Part shown: positions 46,025 to 60,310 of the stretch, piece after piece
Numbering within the stretch: the stretch's first letter is position 1
How the letters are laid out: each line of letters starts with the position of its first letter
DNA from: Bolinopsis microptera
Taxonomy: Eukaryota; Ctenophora; Tentaculata; Lobata; Bolinopsidae
DNA: 64,000 nt
Assembly: GCF_026151205.1 (NCBI RefSeq)
Contig: NC_087083.1
Span: 6,860,460-6,924,459 of the forward strand
Reading direction: 5' to 3'
The notes under the pieces: model-generated
Databases searched by the model: none
The model's input: the letters and a program-made list of their open reading frames with translations, nothing else
Told to the model about the DNA's origin: nothing
Translations under genes and position numbers: made by a program

Positions 46025-49000
46025 GTAACATCCAGTGATTTTTATATCTATATAATTACTTTGATTTAAATGTTGTATGGATCTTATTTAATAGCTGATG
46101 CCCGTGTAATTGATAATTTCGATTCACCATAACGAAGAATTTTAATTTAGAGTTTATTAAACTGCAACCGTGATTGTAACTCGGTATGTGATAATTGTTG
46201 GAGCACACATCGCTGAATAGCAAGTCCGGAGCAGTCTCATCAAGCTTGGTATAATGTATATGTTAGGGTTTTCTTTTTCTGAGGACGCCTAACCAGGTAG
46301 TTTTACTTTTTGTGTTGTGTTCTACGGTACAGCTTTCATTTTTTGGAAAGTGGTATGTTCTTATTACAGATATCTATATTATCTAATTCCTAATGTAATT
46401 TTCAATATAGTAAACAATTTTAACCAGTGTACCAAAAGCTGGTCCCCAAACAAACAGAAAATGTACAAACAATTCAGGGACAAAAGACAATCGCGATTAT
46501 TGGGTCAAAAAACGCGGTATAGCCCAACAGACACATAAAATTTGTTCGCAAAGAATGGGAAAATCGCGACCCGCACATGCCTCGATTTCCTTTTGTCCCA
46601 GCAAACAATCTGTTCGTATCTTGAGATCTCTACGCATATCCGACGATCCATACACGTTTCATCTGTGACACGCACCCCCAATGCCTTAGCATTCCTCACT
46701 TCGAAGTCATCTCCGACCTCTCATTCACTACCCAAATATACAAGTCAACGACTATCTTCTCATGTTCCTTTCCCACTCCAGCAACCAGAGTCGGGTTATC
46801 ATCATCTCTTATGTGATTTCCCATGTACATTAGTTTTTCCACCTCGTTGAGTGGAGTCCAATGAGTTTGGCCGCCAGTTCCAGACGTCCTGAGGAAATCA
46901 GTGGCCACCGCAACACTAACTGTTTTAATAAGCAAGGTCGTCAGCAAAGTACCGCATCAGCGAACCTATGACTAGAAGGATAAGCGTCAGCTTCTTCTAG
47001 GGTGAAGAAGTAAACCCAAAGTCCCTACCCTCCTAGGGACACCCTTATAAGTTAGTCATTTAAGATTTAGTATATGTAAGGCGCCAATAGTGTCACCCTG
47101 CATCACTCCTGCTAGAATGAGGAAATGCTTCACTCAGACCATCATTGGTAATCACACGAGCAAATGTACTGCATACAATCTTTGTATCAAAGCCTACATT
47201 CTCCTTGGGAATTCCATATGCCAGGAGGAACTTCATTAGGAGTCACGGTGTACGCTGCCTAAATGCCTTCTTTGAAAAATCAATGAAGACATTAACCGCG
47301 GTGCAAATCTTTATCCCGGGCTCCTCTCGAATACCCTTCTCAGGCCAAGGAATATACTAGTTGTTGACCTACTCCCTCTGAATCCGTTTCTGATTGATCT
47401 TAAGATGTCTTCATGGTCATGTTTGATCCAGTTCAGTAACATCTATTGAGAGTCTTACTCACTACGTAATTTCTTTTATACTATAGTTGTCAGTGCAATA
47501 CCTCTGTAGTTATCTACTTTGGTCAAAATTCCTTTCTTTGAACAAGGCACCATGTTAAGGTGCATCATTGCAGGAACCTCGCAACAAGTAGTGCATTATG
47601 CAGAAGATCCAAGGATCAAATCATCAACATCAACCCTCTTCTTCAGTACTTCAGGGGGAAACTCCATCCCTCTCCCAAATGCCTTTCCTTCTTTAAATCG
47701 ATTCGAAGCCTCCTCAGTTCGGTGTTGTTGGACCTACCACACTGATTTTTGTGGTGGGATGACGGCTGGTAGTCCACACTTCTTCGTTTGGAACAACGGA
47801 GGTTGTCCAATAGCTGAAAAGTAGTCTTTCCCAGGCTCTCAAATCTACCCCTCTCTACTACCTCCTTCTACAAGACCACATGGCTTTATCTCTCCCACAC
47901 TGACTTCCCAAATATATCTTGCATCGCATCGGCTGCGTTTTCAGCTTTACTTATTTTCTGTTTTAAAGCAGCTCTTCCTCTACAATACGGTAGCATGCGA
48001 GAGAAGTGTCTTTCTCCTCGGCACTGTCCTGTCTGTTGTCTTCACAAGGATCCAGATGGTAGGTCTCCATGGCATCAACAATTTGCTCTGTCTACCTCTA
48101 CTCTGGGACGTTGGCAGATCGTCATACCGTTCTAAGGTTTATGTGGAAGATGCTCCTATTGCATACATCACTGCTTCAATAAACATTCCATACTTAGTGG
48201 AGACGTCATTAGTAGACCTAGATCTAGTTGTTCTCACTCAAGTGCACTATACCTATTTCTAACTACAACTCCATACTCTTGATCTGTAACACTTGATCAG
48301 TTTTAGAGACGACTGACGTCGTAACGTGTGAACCCTGGGGTGTACTTATGCTCTTTCGAAGATGAGCTTTACAGTTGCGAGTACTGCCATGGTCAAGCCC
48401 AGAATTTAAAGAGTTGAATGGCACGGTGTTCTTTATTGAGCACCTCCACTTCATCGTACCAGACATAGTCAATCTGGCTCCTAGTTAGTACTCTCCAACC
48501 TGAGAGGTGAGTCCACTGCTTACCAGGACTGTTCTGAAGACGATGATTCGTCGCCTCTAACTGTTTCATCTACCTAATAACCAAGATTCCAAGTGTTCAC
48601 TCGGAAGCGGCGGAAAATGCATCGTACACGTATACGAAACAATATTTTAAATCTAGCGTTTATGCAGTAACACATAATTGCTCTGTTGTCGTAGTGTTTA
48701 TCTCAACATGCTGTTTACACCGACACGACGTGCAGTACGCCTAACCTTTTGTAAAATGGATTTTTCCTCCGAACATCTGAACAGATTTGAAAAGGATTAT
48801 CGTTAGCGATAGAAAGAATTTTGAAGATGTCAAAAGGAAAAAAGCGATACAGAACTGAACAATCAGATATTGATGGCCGTAATAAAGATCCCTTGGCTAC
48901 TGCAGTTGAAATCTTTCTAAGCTGAAGCAAGTAATCATGAACAAATGTGAAAGTGCGGCCATACGATAGACAAACATAATCAAGATCAGCATTAACTATC

Positions 49001-49633
49001 CAGAAAGACCAGATCAAACAGCATCAGGAGCAACTTCGACTCTTCTAAAACAACTGTTTCATTAAAAAAACGAATGAAAACAGCCCTGGAGCGCGAGCGA
49101 CATCGTGAAGAAGAACTGCAAGATATCTACAAGTACTTCCTACGATCAACAGTCCTAAAGAACAGCTGTAAAAACCGGTAGTTGAATATGACAATCAGTA
49201 TTAGAATTTTCATTAATCCTACGATGTACCGGAGAATTACTACCCCTGATCCACACGTACGTGGCATAAGAGGTGATTTGAATTGATTTGGGATCATCAG
49301 GAAGGTGATCCTAAAGATTGTGGCAGCACATTCGATATGGGACAAAAACAAACTCAGGCAGTGGTAAACCGAGACCGATATAAGAGACATTGGCTTGTGC
49401 GGAATCAGTAAAAATAGTTCTTGCTCGAGCAAGAAATTTAAAAGAAATCAAAATGTACTAGCGTACTAACACATGAGTACATCAACACCTGACAGAAGCA
49501 AGGAGGAGAGAGCAGCTCATCAAAACTGTTGGTCCAAAGTAGAGGAAAAGAAAAAATTTTTTGAATCACAGCTCAGCCAAACAAAGTATCATATATAGAG
49601 ACTGCAAGAATTTTCGTGTAATAAGATTATGGT
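46025..49633. repeat. Array unit 4
   Basis: Full unit of about 3,609 bp. EN-RT minus about 46,420-48,590; ORF1 plus from ATG at 48,756. A private insertion near 47,466-47,480 and an A run near 49,064 look like read errors. Confidence 0.9.
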
Positions 49634-52600
49634 GTAACATCCAGTGTTTTTATATCTATATAATTACTTTGATTTAAATGTGTGTATGGATCATTTTATA
49701 GCTAAGCTGTATTTGTTAATTTCGACCGATAACGAAGAAATTTTAATTTAGAGTTATAAAACTGCAACCGTGATTGTAACTCAGGTAATGTGATAACATG
49801 TGAAGCACAAACAACGCTGAATAGCAATCGCGGAGCAGGTCTCATCAAGGCTAGGTATAATGTATATGTTAGGGTTTCTTTTGCTGAGGACGCCTACCAG
49901 TAAGTGTTTACTTTTTGAGTGTATGTGTGCAACGCTAAACATCGTTTCAATTTTTTGGAAATAGTGGTAAGTTCTATACAGAAATCTATATTTTAATCTA
50001 ATTCTAAGTAATATTTCAATATTAGAAAACATTTAACAGTGTACCAAAACAGTCCCCAAACAAACTGAAAATGTACAAACAATCAGGGACAAAAGAAAAT
50101 CGCGTATATTTTTGGTCAAAAAATCGCGTAGAGCCAAACAGACGACAATAAAATTTGTCCGCAAAGAATGGGAAAAATCGCGAACCCGCACAAGCCTCGA
50201 TCCTTATGTCCCTTCAAACAATCTAATTCGAACTTGAGATCTCTACGCATATCCGACTGTCCATACAAGTGTTACATCTGGTGGAACACCTCCCCCAAGC
50301 CTTAGCTTCTCACTCGAAGACCCTTATCCGAAACTCATCATTCTACTACCCAAATATACAAAGTCATCGACTTTCTCAATTTTCTTTCTCTTCCCACTCC
50401 AGCAACCAGAGTCCGGGTTATCATCATCTCTTATGTTTGATGTCCCATGTACATTAGTTTCCCCCCTCGATAGGTGGAGTCCAACAGAGTTGGCCGCCTG
50501 TTTCCAAGAACTCCGAGGAAAAATTTTTTTTCCCCTTTGTGCCTCCGCAACACTATCTGTAAAAGAGCAAGGTCGTCAGCAAAGTCCGCTCATTGACCTT
50601 GACAGCCGATAGCGACACTTCTTCTAGGTGAAGAGTAAACCCAAAGACCTACCCTCTAGGGACAAAGCCTAAATAATGTAGTCACTTTAAACGATTATGA
50701 ATAGTAAGGCCCAAATGTCTCCCCTGCATCACTCCTGCTAAGAATGAGGAATGCATCACTCAGACCATCAATGTAAAATCACACGAGCAATGTTATCTCT
50801 GCATACATTCTTTGTAATCAAGCCTACAACTCCTTGTGAAATACCATAAGGCAGGAGGAACTTCATGAGGAGTCACGGTTACGCTGCCGAATGCCTTCTT
50901 GAAATCAATGAAGAGCATTACCGCGTCAGATCTTAATCCCGGGCTCCCTCGAATACCCTTCTCAGGCCAAGAATATGACAAGTTTGTTGACCTACACCTC
51001 TGAATCCAGTTCTGATTGATTCCTTAAGATTCTTCCATGGCAGGTTTGATCCCGTTCAGAACATCTTATTGAGAGTTCCTTACTCACTAAAATAGATGTC
51101 CAGTGCATACCTCTGTAGTTACTACTTTGTCAAATATCCCTTCATTTGGAACAGCACGATGATAAGTAGGTGCTTCCCATTGAGGTCAGGCCACATCGCC
51201 TCAAGTAGTGCTTTATTGCAGAAGTCAAGATCAAATCAACAACATCAACCCTCTTTCATACTTCAGGGGCAACCCCTCCTCTCCAAATGCCTTTCCTTTC
51301 TTTAATCGATTTCGTAGCCTCCTCCAATCGGTGTTGGTGAACTTAATCCACACTGAAGTGTTTGTGTGGATGTTAGGCTGGTATGTCCACTTCTCGTATT
51401 GAACTACTGGAGGTTGTCCAAGTACTTGTACAGTAGACCTTTCCAGGCTCATCAATCTAACCCTCTCTACTACTCCTTCTACAATGACCATACACATGGC
51501 TCTTCTTATTCTCCACTGACTCCCCATTTGTTCTTGCACTATAGGCTGCGTTTCAGCTTAACTTATTTCTGTTTAAGACAGCTCTTCTCTTACAAAACGG
51601 TAGCAGCAGATAGAGTGTCTTTTCTCCTCCTCGCAACTGTCTGTCTGTTGACTTCAACAAGGATTCCAGAAGGTAGGTCTCCTTGCAGCAAACAATTTGC
51701 TTTCTGGCACCTCTACGCTGTGTCGATGGCATGATCGTTCCATACCGCTTCTAAGGTTTATGTGGAAGATGCTTCCTAATTCATACTTCACTGCTTCAAA
51801 TAAACTTTCCATACTTAGTGTGACTCATTAGTAGGACCTAATTCTAGTTGTTCCTCACACAAAGTGCACTAACCTATTTCTAACTTCAACTCCATACATG
51901 ATCTGTAACTCTTGATCAGTTTGATACGACAGAAGTCGTCACGTGTGACCGTGGTGGACATATGCTCTCTGAGAAGACTGAGCTTTACAGTTGCGAAGTA
52001 CTGCCGATGTCAGAGCCCAGGAATTTAAAGAGTTGAATGGCTTTACGAGTTCTTTATAGAGCTCCTCCACTTCTTCCGTACCAGGACATAGCAATCTGGC
52101 TCCTAGTTTAGTACTTTTCCATCTGAGTGAGTCCACAGCTTACCAGGTACTGTTCTGAACAACGATGATTCGTTCGCCTCTAACTGTTTCATCTACCATA
52201 ATATCCAAGATTCCAAGTGTTTCACTACGGTAGCGGAAAATGCATCGTACACGGTTATACAGTTACCAATTTTAATCTAGATTTAGCAACACTTTAATTG
52301 CTCTGTTGCGGTAAGTGTTTATATCAACATGCGTTACCACCGACACGTCGTGCTGAACGCCTTACCTTTTTGGTAAAATGGATTTTTTCCGTCGAACATC
52401 TGAACAAGAATTTGCACAGAGTTATCGTTAGCGATAATGAGATTTGAAGATGTCAAAAGGACAAAGCGTTAACAGAACTGACCATTCGATATTGATGGCC
52501 GTAAATAAAGATCCCTTTGCTACTGCAGTTAGAATCTTTCTAAGCTGATTACAAGTAATCTGAACTATGTGAAAGTTGGCGCCAGTACGATAGACAAACT

Positions 52601-53230
52601 AAATCAGATCAGCTTAACTATCAGAAAGACAGAACAAAACAGCATCAGTAGCAACTCGAACTCTTCAAAAACAAAGTATCATACCGAGAGATGAAAACAG
52701 CCTGTATGCGCGAGCGACATCGTAGAATAAGAACTGCAAGATAACTACAAGTACTTCCGTCCGATCAACAGTATAAAGACAGCTGAAAAAACCGTAGTTG
52801 AATATGACATCAGTAGTTATAATATTCATTTATCTACTAGTCGATGAACCGGAGAATTTACTCCCCCTGATCCACACTTAGTGCAGAATAGGGGAATTGA
52901 ATTGATTGGAATCATCAGTATGTGATCCTAAAGTTGTGGCAGCACATTCGATAGGGACTAAAACAACTTCAGCAGTGGGGTAAACCGAGACCGATACAGG
53001 ACATTGGCTTGTGCGGAATCAGTAAAAATGGTTCTGCCCGATGCAAGAAATTTAAAGAAATTCTAAATGTACACGAACTACACATGTTACAACACACCTG
53101 ACAGAAGCAAGGAGGAGAGAGCGCTCATCCAGAACAAGTTGTCAAAGTAGAGGAAATGATCACTGCACTGCTCAGGCAACAAAGTATCTTATAAAAGAGA
53201 CGGCAAGATTTCAGTGTTAATAAGATTAGT
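49634..53230. repeat. Array unit 5
   Basis: Full unit of about 3,597 bp. EN-RT minus about 50,040-52,220 (50,793-50,981 keeps LFIDFKKAFGSV, an RT catalytic-block A sequence). ORF1 plus from ATG at 52,378. A private AAAAATTTTTTTTCCCC insertion is near 50,519. Confidence 0.9.
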
Positions 53231-56200
53231 GTAACATCCAGTATTTTTTATATCTCTATAATTACTTTTGATTTAAATGTGTGTATGGATCTATTTATAG
53301 CTAATGCTGTATTTGTTAATTTCGACCGATAACGAAGAAATTTTAATTTAGAGTTATAAAACTGCAACCTGATTGTAACTTCAGGTATGTAAAAACTTGT
53401 GGAGCACACATCGCTGAAAAGCAAATCGCGGAGCAGGTCTCAACAAGGCTAGGTATAATGTATTGTATGGTTTTCTTTTTCTGAGGACGGCCCTTACCAG
53501 TAAAGTAAACTTTTGTGTAGAGTGCCGACTGTACATGCGTTTCATTATTTGGAAATAGTTGGTATGTTCTATTACAGATATCTATATTTATCTAATTCTA
53601 ATGTAATATATCAATATTAGTAAACATTTAACTCAGTGTAACCAAAACAGGTCCCCAAACAAACAGAAAATGTACAAACAATCAGGGACAAAAGAAAATC
53701 GCGAATATTTATGAGTCAAAAATCGCGGTAAGCAAACCGACGCATAAAATTTGTCGCAAAGAATGGGAAAATCGCGAATCCCCGCACATGCCGATTTCCT
53801 TTTGTCTCCTGCAAACAATCTATTCGTATCCTTGAGATCTCTACCTATGCCGACCTTCCCATACAAGTTTCATCCTGGTGACTACGCTCCCCAATGCCTT
53901 ACTTTCTCACTTCGAAGTCCTTCTCCGAACTTCTACATCTACAACCCAAATATACAAAGTCAATCGACTATCTCAATGTTCTTCCCCACTCCAGCAACCA
54001 GAGTCCGGGATATCATCATCTCATATGTTTGATTCCCATTACTTAGTTTCCCTCGTTGGGTGGAGTCAACTGAGATTGCCGCATTTCCAGACTCCTGAGG
54101 AAATCTTGTGCCTCCGCAACACCTATCTGTTATAAGAGCAAGTGACGTCAGTCAAAGTCCGCATCAGTGACCTTGACCGCCGGATAGCGACAGCTTCTTC
54201 TAGGTGAAGAGTAAACCCAAAGTCCCAACCCACTGGACACCCTTATAATGTAGTCGATTACGATTATGAATAGTAGGCGCCAAAGTGTCTCCCCTGCATC
54301 TCCCGCTATGAATGATGGAATGCTTCACTCAGACCATCATGTAATCACACAGAGCCAATGTATCTGCATACATTCCTTTGTATCAGCCTAACAATCTCCT
54401 TGGGAATTCCCATATGCAAGGAGGATCTTCTGAGGAGTCCACGTGTACGCTGCCGAATGCCCTTCTTGAAATCATGAAGCATTCCGCGGTCCAGATCTTT
54501 ATCCCCGGGCTCCTCAATCCCCTTTCTCCAGCCAAGAATATGACTAGTTTGTTGACCACTTCTCTCTGAATCCGTTCTGATTGAACCTTAAGATGTCTCC
54601 ATGCAGTTTTGATCCGTTCAGTATCATCTAATTGAGAGTCTAACTCACTATAGATGTCAGTGCAATACCTCTGTAGTTATCTACATGTCAAATTCCCTTT
54701 CGTTGTAACAGGCACATGTTAAGGTGCTTCCATTGTCAGGAACAACGCAACAAGTAGTGCTTTATTGCCAGTCAATGATCAAATCATCAACAACTACCCT
54801 TCAGTACTTCAGGGCAAACTCCATCCTCTCCAAATGCCTTTCCCATCTTTAATCGATTTCGTAGCCTCCTCCAGTTCGGTGTTGGTGAACTTATCCACAC
54901 CTGAGTATGTGGGGATGTACTGGCTGGTATGTCCCTAACATTCGTGGAACTACTAGGAGGTTGTCAAGTAGCTTGAAAGGAGTCTTATCTCAGGCTCTCA
55001 TCTACCTCTCTACACCTCCTTCTACAATACCACATGGCTTCTTCTTCTCCCACTTGACTCCCATATGTTCTTGCATCTAACGGCTGCGATTTCAGCCTTA
55101 CTTATTTTCTGTTTAAGCAGCTCTTCCTCTACAATACGGTAGCATGCAGAGAGAGTGTCTTTCTCCTCGGCAAATGTCTGTCTGTTGTCTACACAAGGAT
55201 CCAGATGTGATAGGTCTCCTTGGCAGCCAACAATTTGCTTCTACTGGCTTCCACTACTCTGGGTCGTTGGCAGGATCGTCATAACCGCTACTAAGGTTTT
55301 ATGAGGAAGATGCTTCCTATTTGCATACTTCACTGCTTCAATAAACATTCCTACTTAGTGGGACGTCATTAGTAGAACCTAGATCTAGTAGTTCCTCACT
55401 CAAGAGTGCACAATACCTATTTCTAACCTTCAACACCATACTTGAACTGTAACTCTTGATCAGTTTTGAGACGACTGAAGTCGTAACGTTGACCCGGGTG
55501 GACTTATGCATCTTTTCGAAGACTGAGCTTTACAGTTGCGAGTACTGCCCGATGGGTCAGAGCCCAGGAATTTAAAGAGTTGAATGGCTCGGTGTCTTTA
55601 TTGAGTCTCCTCCATTACTTCCGTACCAGGACATAGTCAATCTGGCTCCTAGTTAGTACTCCAACAGAGCGGTGATCCACAGCTTCCGCAGGACTGATTT
55701 GAAAACGCGATGATTCGTCGCCACTGAACTGTTTCATCTACCATATAATATCCAAGATTCCAAGTGATTCACGTTCGGTAGCGGACAATGCATCGTACAC
55801 GTAATCCGTTACAATATTTTTATTCTAGCTTTTGCAACACTTTTAAATTGCTCGTAGTCGTAGTGTTATCTCAACTGCTGTTACACACAGACACGTCGTG
55901 CTGTACGCCTTACCTTTTGTAAAATGGATTTTTCCTCGAACAACTGAACAGATTTGAAAAGGAGTTATCCGTTAGCGATGAATTAGAATTTGAAAAGATG
56001 TCAAAAGGACAAAGCGTTACAGAACTTACCATTCCGATATTGATGGCCGTAATAAAGAACCCTTGGCTACTGCAAGTTGAGAATCTTTCTAAGCTGATAC
56101 TAGTACTCTTGAACTATGTGAAAGTTCTGGCCAGTTACTATAGACAAACTAAAACAGATCATCTACACTATCAGAAGACCAGATCAAACAAGCATCCCGG

Positions 56201-56778
56201 AGCAACTCGACACTTTCTAAAAACAACTGTACATTACCGAATGAACAGCCTGGACGCGAGCGACATCGTTGAGAAGAACTGATTAGAGATATCTACAAGT
56301 ACTCCGTCGATCACCATTATAAAGACAGCTGCAAAAACGTAGTATGAAATATGACATCAGTAGTTAGAATTTCATTATCACGGATGTAAAACCGGAGAAT
56401 TACTCCCATGATCACACTTAGGTGGCAGAAGAGGTTGATTGAAATTGATTTGGAATCATCAGGAAGTGATCCAAAGTGTGGCAGCACATTCTATAGGGAC
56501 TAAAACAACTTTCAGGCATGGTAAACCGAGACCGATAAAAGTGACATTAGGCTTGTGCGGAATTCATCAACATTGTTCTTAGCTCGAGGCAAGAAATTTA
56601 AAGAAAACCTAAATGTAACAGCGTACTACACATGGTACATCCCACACTGACAGAATCAAGGAGGAGATAGCAGCTCATCAAAAACTTGTTGTCAAAGTAG
56701 AGGAAATGATCTCACTGCTCAGCCAACAAAGAACATAAATAGAGACGGCAAGATTTTCAGTGTAGTAAGATTAAGGGT
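53231..56778. repeat. Array unit 6
   Basis: Full unit of about 3,548 bp. EN-RT minus about 53,630-55,770; ORF1 plus from ATG at 55,924. The open stretch 55,998-56,282 keeps MSKGQSVTEL of the coiled-coil half before the frame slips. Confidence 0.9.
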
Positions 56779-59700
56779 GTAACATCCATTGTTTTTTATA
56801 TCTAAATAATGACATTGATTTAAATGTGTATATTGGATCTTATTTATAGCTGATGGCCGTGTATTTGTATTTCGACCGCTCTAACGAAGAAATTTTAATT
56901 TAGAGTTATAAAACAGCCACCGTGATTGGTAACTCAGTTAAGTGATACTTGTGGACACTACATCTGCTGAATAGCAATGCGGAAGCAGTCTCATCAAGGC
57001 TAAGGTAAAATTATATGTAGGGTAATTCTTTTCTGAGGACCCTCCTTACAGAAGTTTCTTTTGTGTTGTGTGCTACGGTACAGCGTTTCATTTTTGGAAA
57101 AGTGGTAAGTTCTATTACAGATACTATATTTATCTAATTCTAATGTAATATTTTCAAAATTATAAACATTACCAGTGTACCAAAAGACTGTTCCCCAAAC
57201 TAACAGAAATGTACAACAATCAGGGACAAAAGAAAATCGCGATTATTTTGGGTCAAAATTCGCGGTAGAGGCCAAACAGACGACTAACATTAGTCGCAAA
57301 GAATGGAAAAATCGCGATCCCGCACATGCCTCGATTTCCTTTTGTCCCCTGCAAACAATCTATTCGGTAACTTGAGATCTCTACGCATATCCGACTTCAT
57401 ACAAGTTTCATTCTGTGACATACTCTCCCCAATCCTTAGCTTTCCTCACCGAAGTCCTTCTCCGAACACTCATTCTACTACCCAAATATAACAAAGTCAT
57501 CGACTTTCTCAATGTTCTCACTCCCAGCAAACCTAGAGTCGGTTATCATCATCTCATATGTTGATTCCCATGTACATAGTTTTCCCCTCGTTTTGAGGTC
57601 GGAGTCCAACTGAGTTGGCCGCCATTCCTATACTCCTGAGGAAATCTGTCTCCGCAACACTAACTGTTTATAAAGCAAGTCGTCAGCAAAGTCCGCACCA
57701 GTGACTTACGCCGGATAGCGACAGCTTCTTCTCGGGTGAAGAGTAAACCCAAAGTCCCCTACCCTCTAGTACACCCTTATAATGTACCCAATTACGATTA
57801 TGAATAGGTAAGGCGCCAAGTGTCCCTCCCTGCATCCACACCTGACAAGAATATGAATTGCTTCACTCAGACCATCAATGGTAATCACACAGCAAATGAA
57901 CTGCATACTTCTATGAATCAAGCTACCATCTCCTTGGAATTCCATCTGCCAGGAGATCTTCATGGGCATCCAACGGTGTACGCTTGCGAATGCTTCTTGA
58001 AATCAATGAAGAGCATTACCGCGGTCAGATCTTATATCCCGTGCTCCTCGAATACCCTTCTCAGGCCAAGAATATGACTAGTTGTTGACCTACTCTCTCT
58101 GAATCCGTTCTATTGATCCTTAAGATGTCTTCCATGGCAGTTTTGATCCTGTTCAGTATCATCATAAAGAGAGTCTTACTCACTATAATTCAGAAGGCAA
58201 TACCTCTGTAGTTATCTACTTTGGTCAAATTCCCTTTCATTGGAACAGGCAAACGAAGTATAAGGTGCTACCATTGTGTCAGGAACATCGCATCAGTAGT
58301 CTTTATTGCAGAAGTCAAGAACAAATCATCAACACTACCCTCTTCATTACATCAGGGCAACACCATCCTCTCCAAATGCCTTTCCTTCTTTAATATCGAT
58401 TTCGTACCTCCTCCAGTTCGTGTTGGTGAACTTAACACACTGATGTTTTGTGTGATGTTCGGCTGTATGTCCACTTCTTCGTTTGGAACTACTGAGGTTG
58501 TCCAAGTAGCTTGGTAACGTATCTTTCAGGCTCTCAAACTACCCCTCTCTACTACCTCTCTACAAGAACCACATGGCTTCTCTTTCTCCCACTGACTCCC
58601 CATTTGTTCTTTGCATCTATCGCTGCGTTTTCAGCTTAACTCATTTTCTGTTTAAGCAGCTCTTCCTCTACAATACTGTAGCATGCAGAGAGAGTGTCCT
58701 TTCACCTCGGCAACTGTCTGTCCTGATTGTCTTCAACAAGGAACCAGATGGTAGTCTCCTGGCAGCAAACAATTTGCATCTGGCTTCCTCTACTCTTGGG
58801 TCGTTGGCAGACGTCATACCGCTTCTAAGGTTTTATGTGAAGATGCTTCTATTTGCATACTTCACTGTCATCCAATAAACTTTTCCATACTTTTAGTGGT
58901 GACGTCATTAATAGGACCTAGAATCTAGTTGTTCTCACTCAAGATGCACTATACCTATTTCTAACTTCAACTCCAAAACTTGATCTGTAATCTTGATCAG
59001 TTTTGAGACGACTGAAGTCGTAACGTGTGACCCGTGGTGACTTATGCCGCTTCGAAGACTGAGCTTTCCAGTTGCGAGTACTGCCCGATGGTCGAGCCCA
59101 GGAATTTAAAGAGTTTGAATTGCTCGGTGTTCTTTATTGACTCCATCCACTTCATCGTACTACAGGACATAGTTAATCCTGGCTCCTGTTATACACCATT
59201 CGAAGGTGAGTCCACTGCATACCATGACTGAGTCCTGAAAACGATGATACGTCGCCTCTAGAACTGTTTCATCTACCATAAAAACCAAGATTCCAAGTGT
59301 TTCACTCGGTAGCGAAAAAATGCATCGTTACACGGTTATACGGTAACAGTTTACAATATATTAATTCTAGCTTTGCAACACTTTAATTGCTCGTGTGTCG
59401 TAGTGTTATCTCAACTTGCTGTTACTCCGACACTCACGTGCTGTAAACGCCTTACCATTTGTAAAATGGATTTTTCGTCGAAACAACTGAACAGATTTGA
59501 AAAGGAGTTATCGTAGCGAGAATGAGATTTTGAAGATGGTCCCAAAAGGACAAAGCGTTTAACAGAACTGACCATTCGAATTGATGGCCGTAAATAAGAT
59601 CCCTTTGGCTACTGCAGTTTGAAAGAATCTTCTAAACAGATGACTAGTAATCTTGAACTATGTGAAAGTGCGGCCATACGTAGACAAACTTAAATCAATC

Positions 59701-60310
59701 AGCTTAACTATCAAAAAGGAAATACCAGATCAAACAGCAATCATGGAGCAACTCGAACTCTTCTAAAACAACTGTTCGACGAGATAAAACACCTTGAGCG
59801 CGAGCGACATCGAGAAGAAGAACGCAAGATAACAACAAGTACTCTCCGGTCGATCAACAGTAAAAAGACATCTGTAAAAACCGAGTTGAATATGACTTCA
59901 GTAGTTTAATTCATTATCTACGATGTACCGGATAATACTCCTGATCCCACTTAGAGCAGGAAGAGTGAAATGAATTGATTTGGAATCACATGATGTTGAA
60001 CCAAAAGTTGTGGCAGCACATTCGATAGGGACTAAAAACAACTTCAGGCAGTGGTAAACCGATCCGATAAAAGTGACATTGCGTGGTGCGAATCAGTAAA
60101 AATGGTTCTTGCTCGAGCAAAAATTTTAAAAAAAAAGAAATCTAATGTACAGCGAACTACACATGGTACATCACACCTGAAGAAGCAAGGAGGAGAGAGC
60201 AAGCTCATCAGAAACTTGTGACAAAAGTAGAGGAAATGATCACTGCTACAGCCAACAAAGTATCAATAAATTAGAGACGCAAGTTTTTCAGTGTAGATAA
60301 GATTAAGGTT
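56779..60310. repeat. Array unit 7
   Basis: Full unit of about 3,532 bp. EN-RT minus about 57,170-59,300; the open stretch 57,766-57,969 keeps GHLAPYLFIIVIGYIIRVY of the RT. ORF1 plus from ATG at 59,466. Confidence 0.9.
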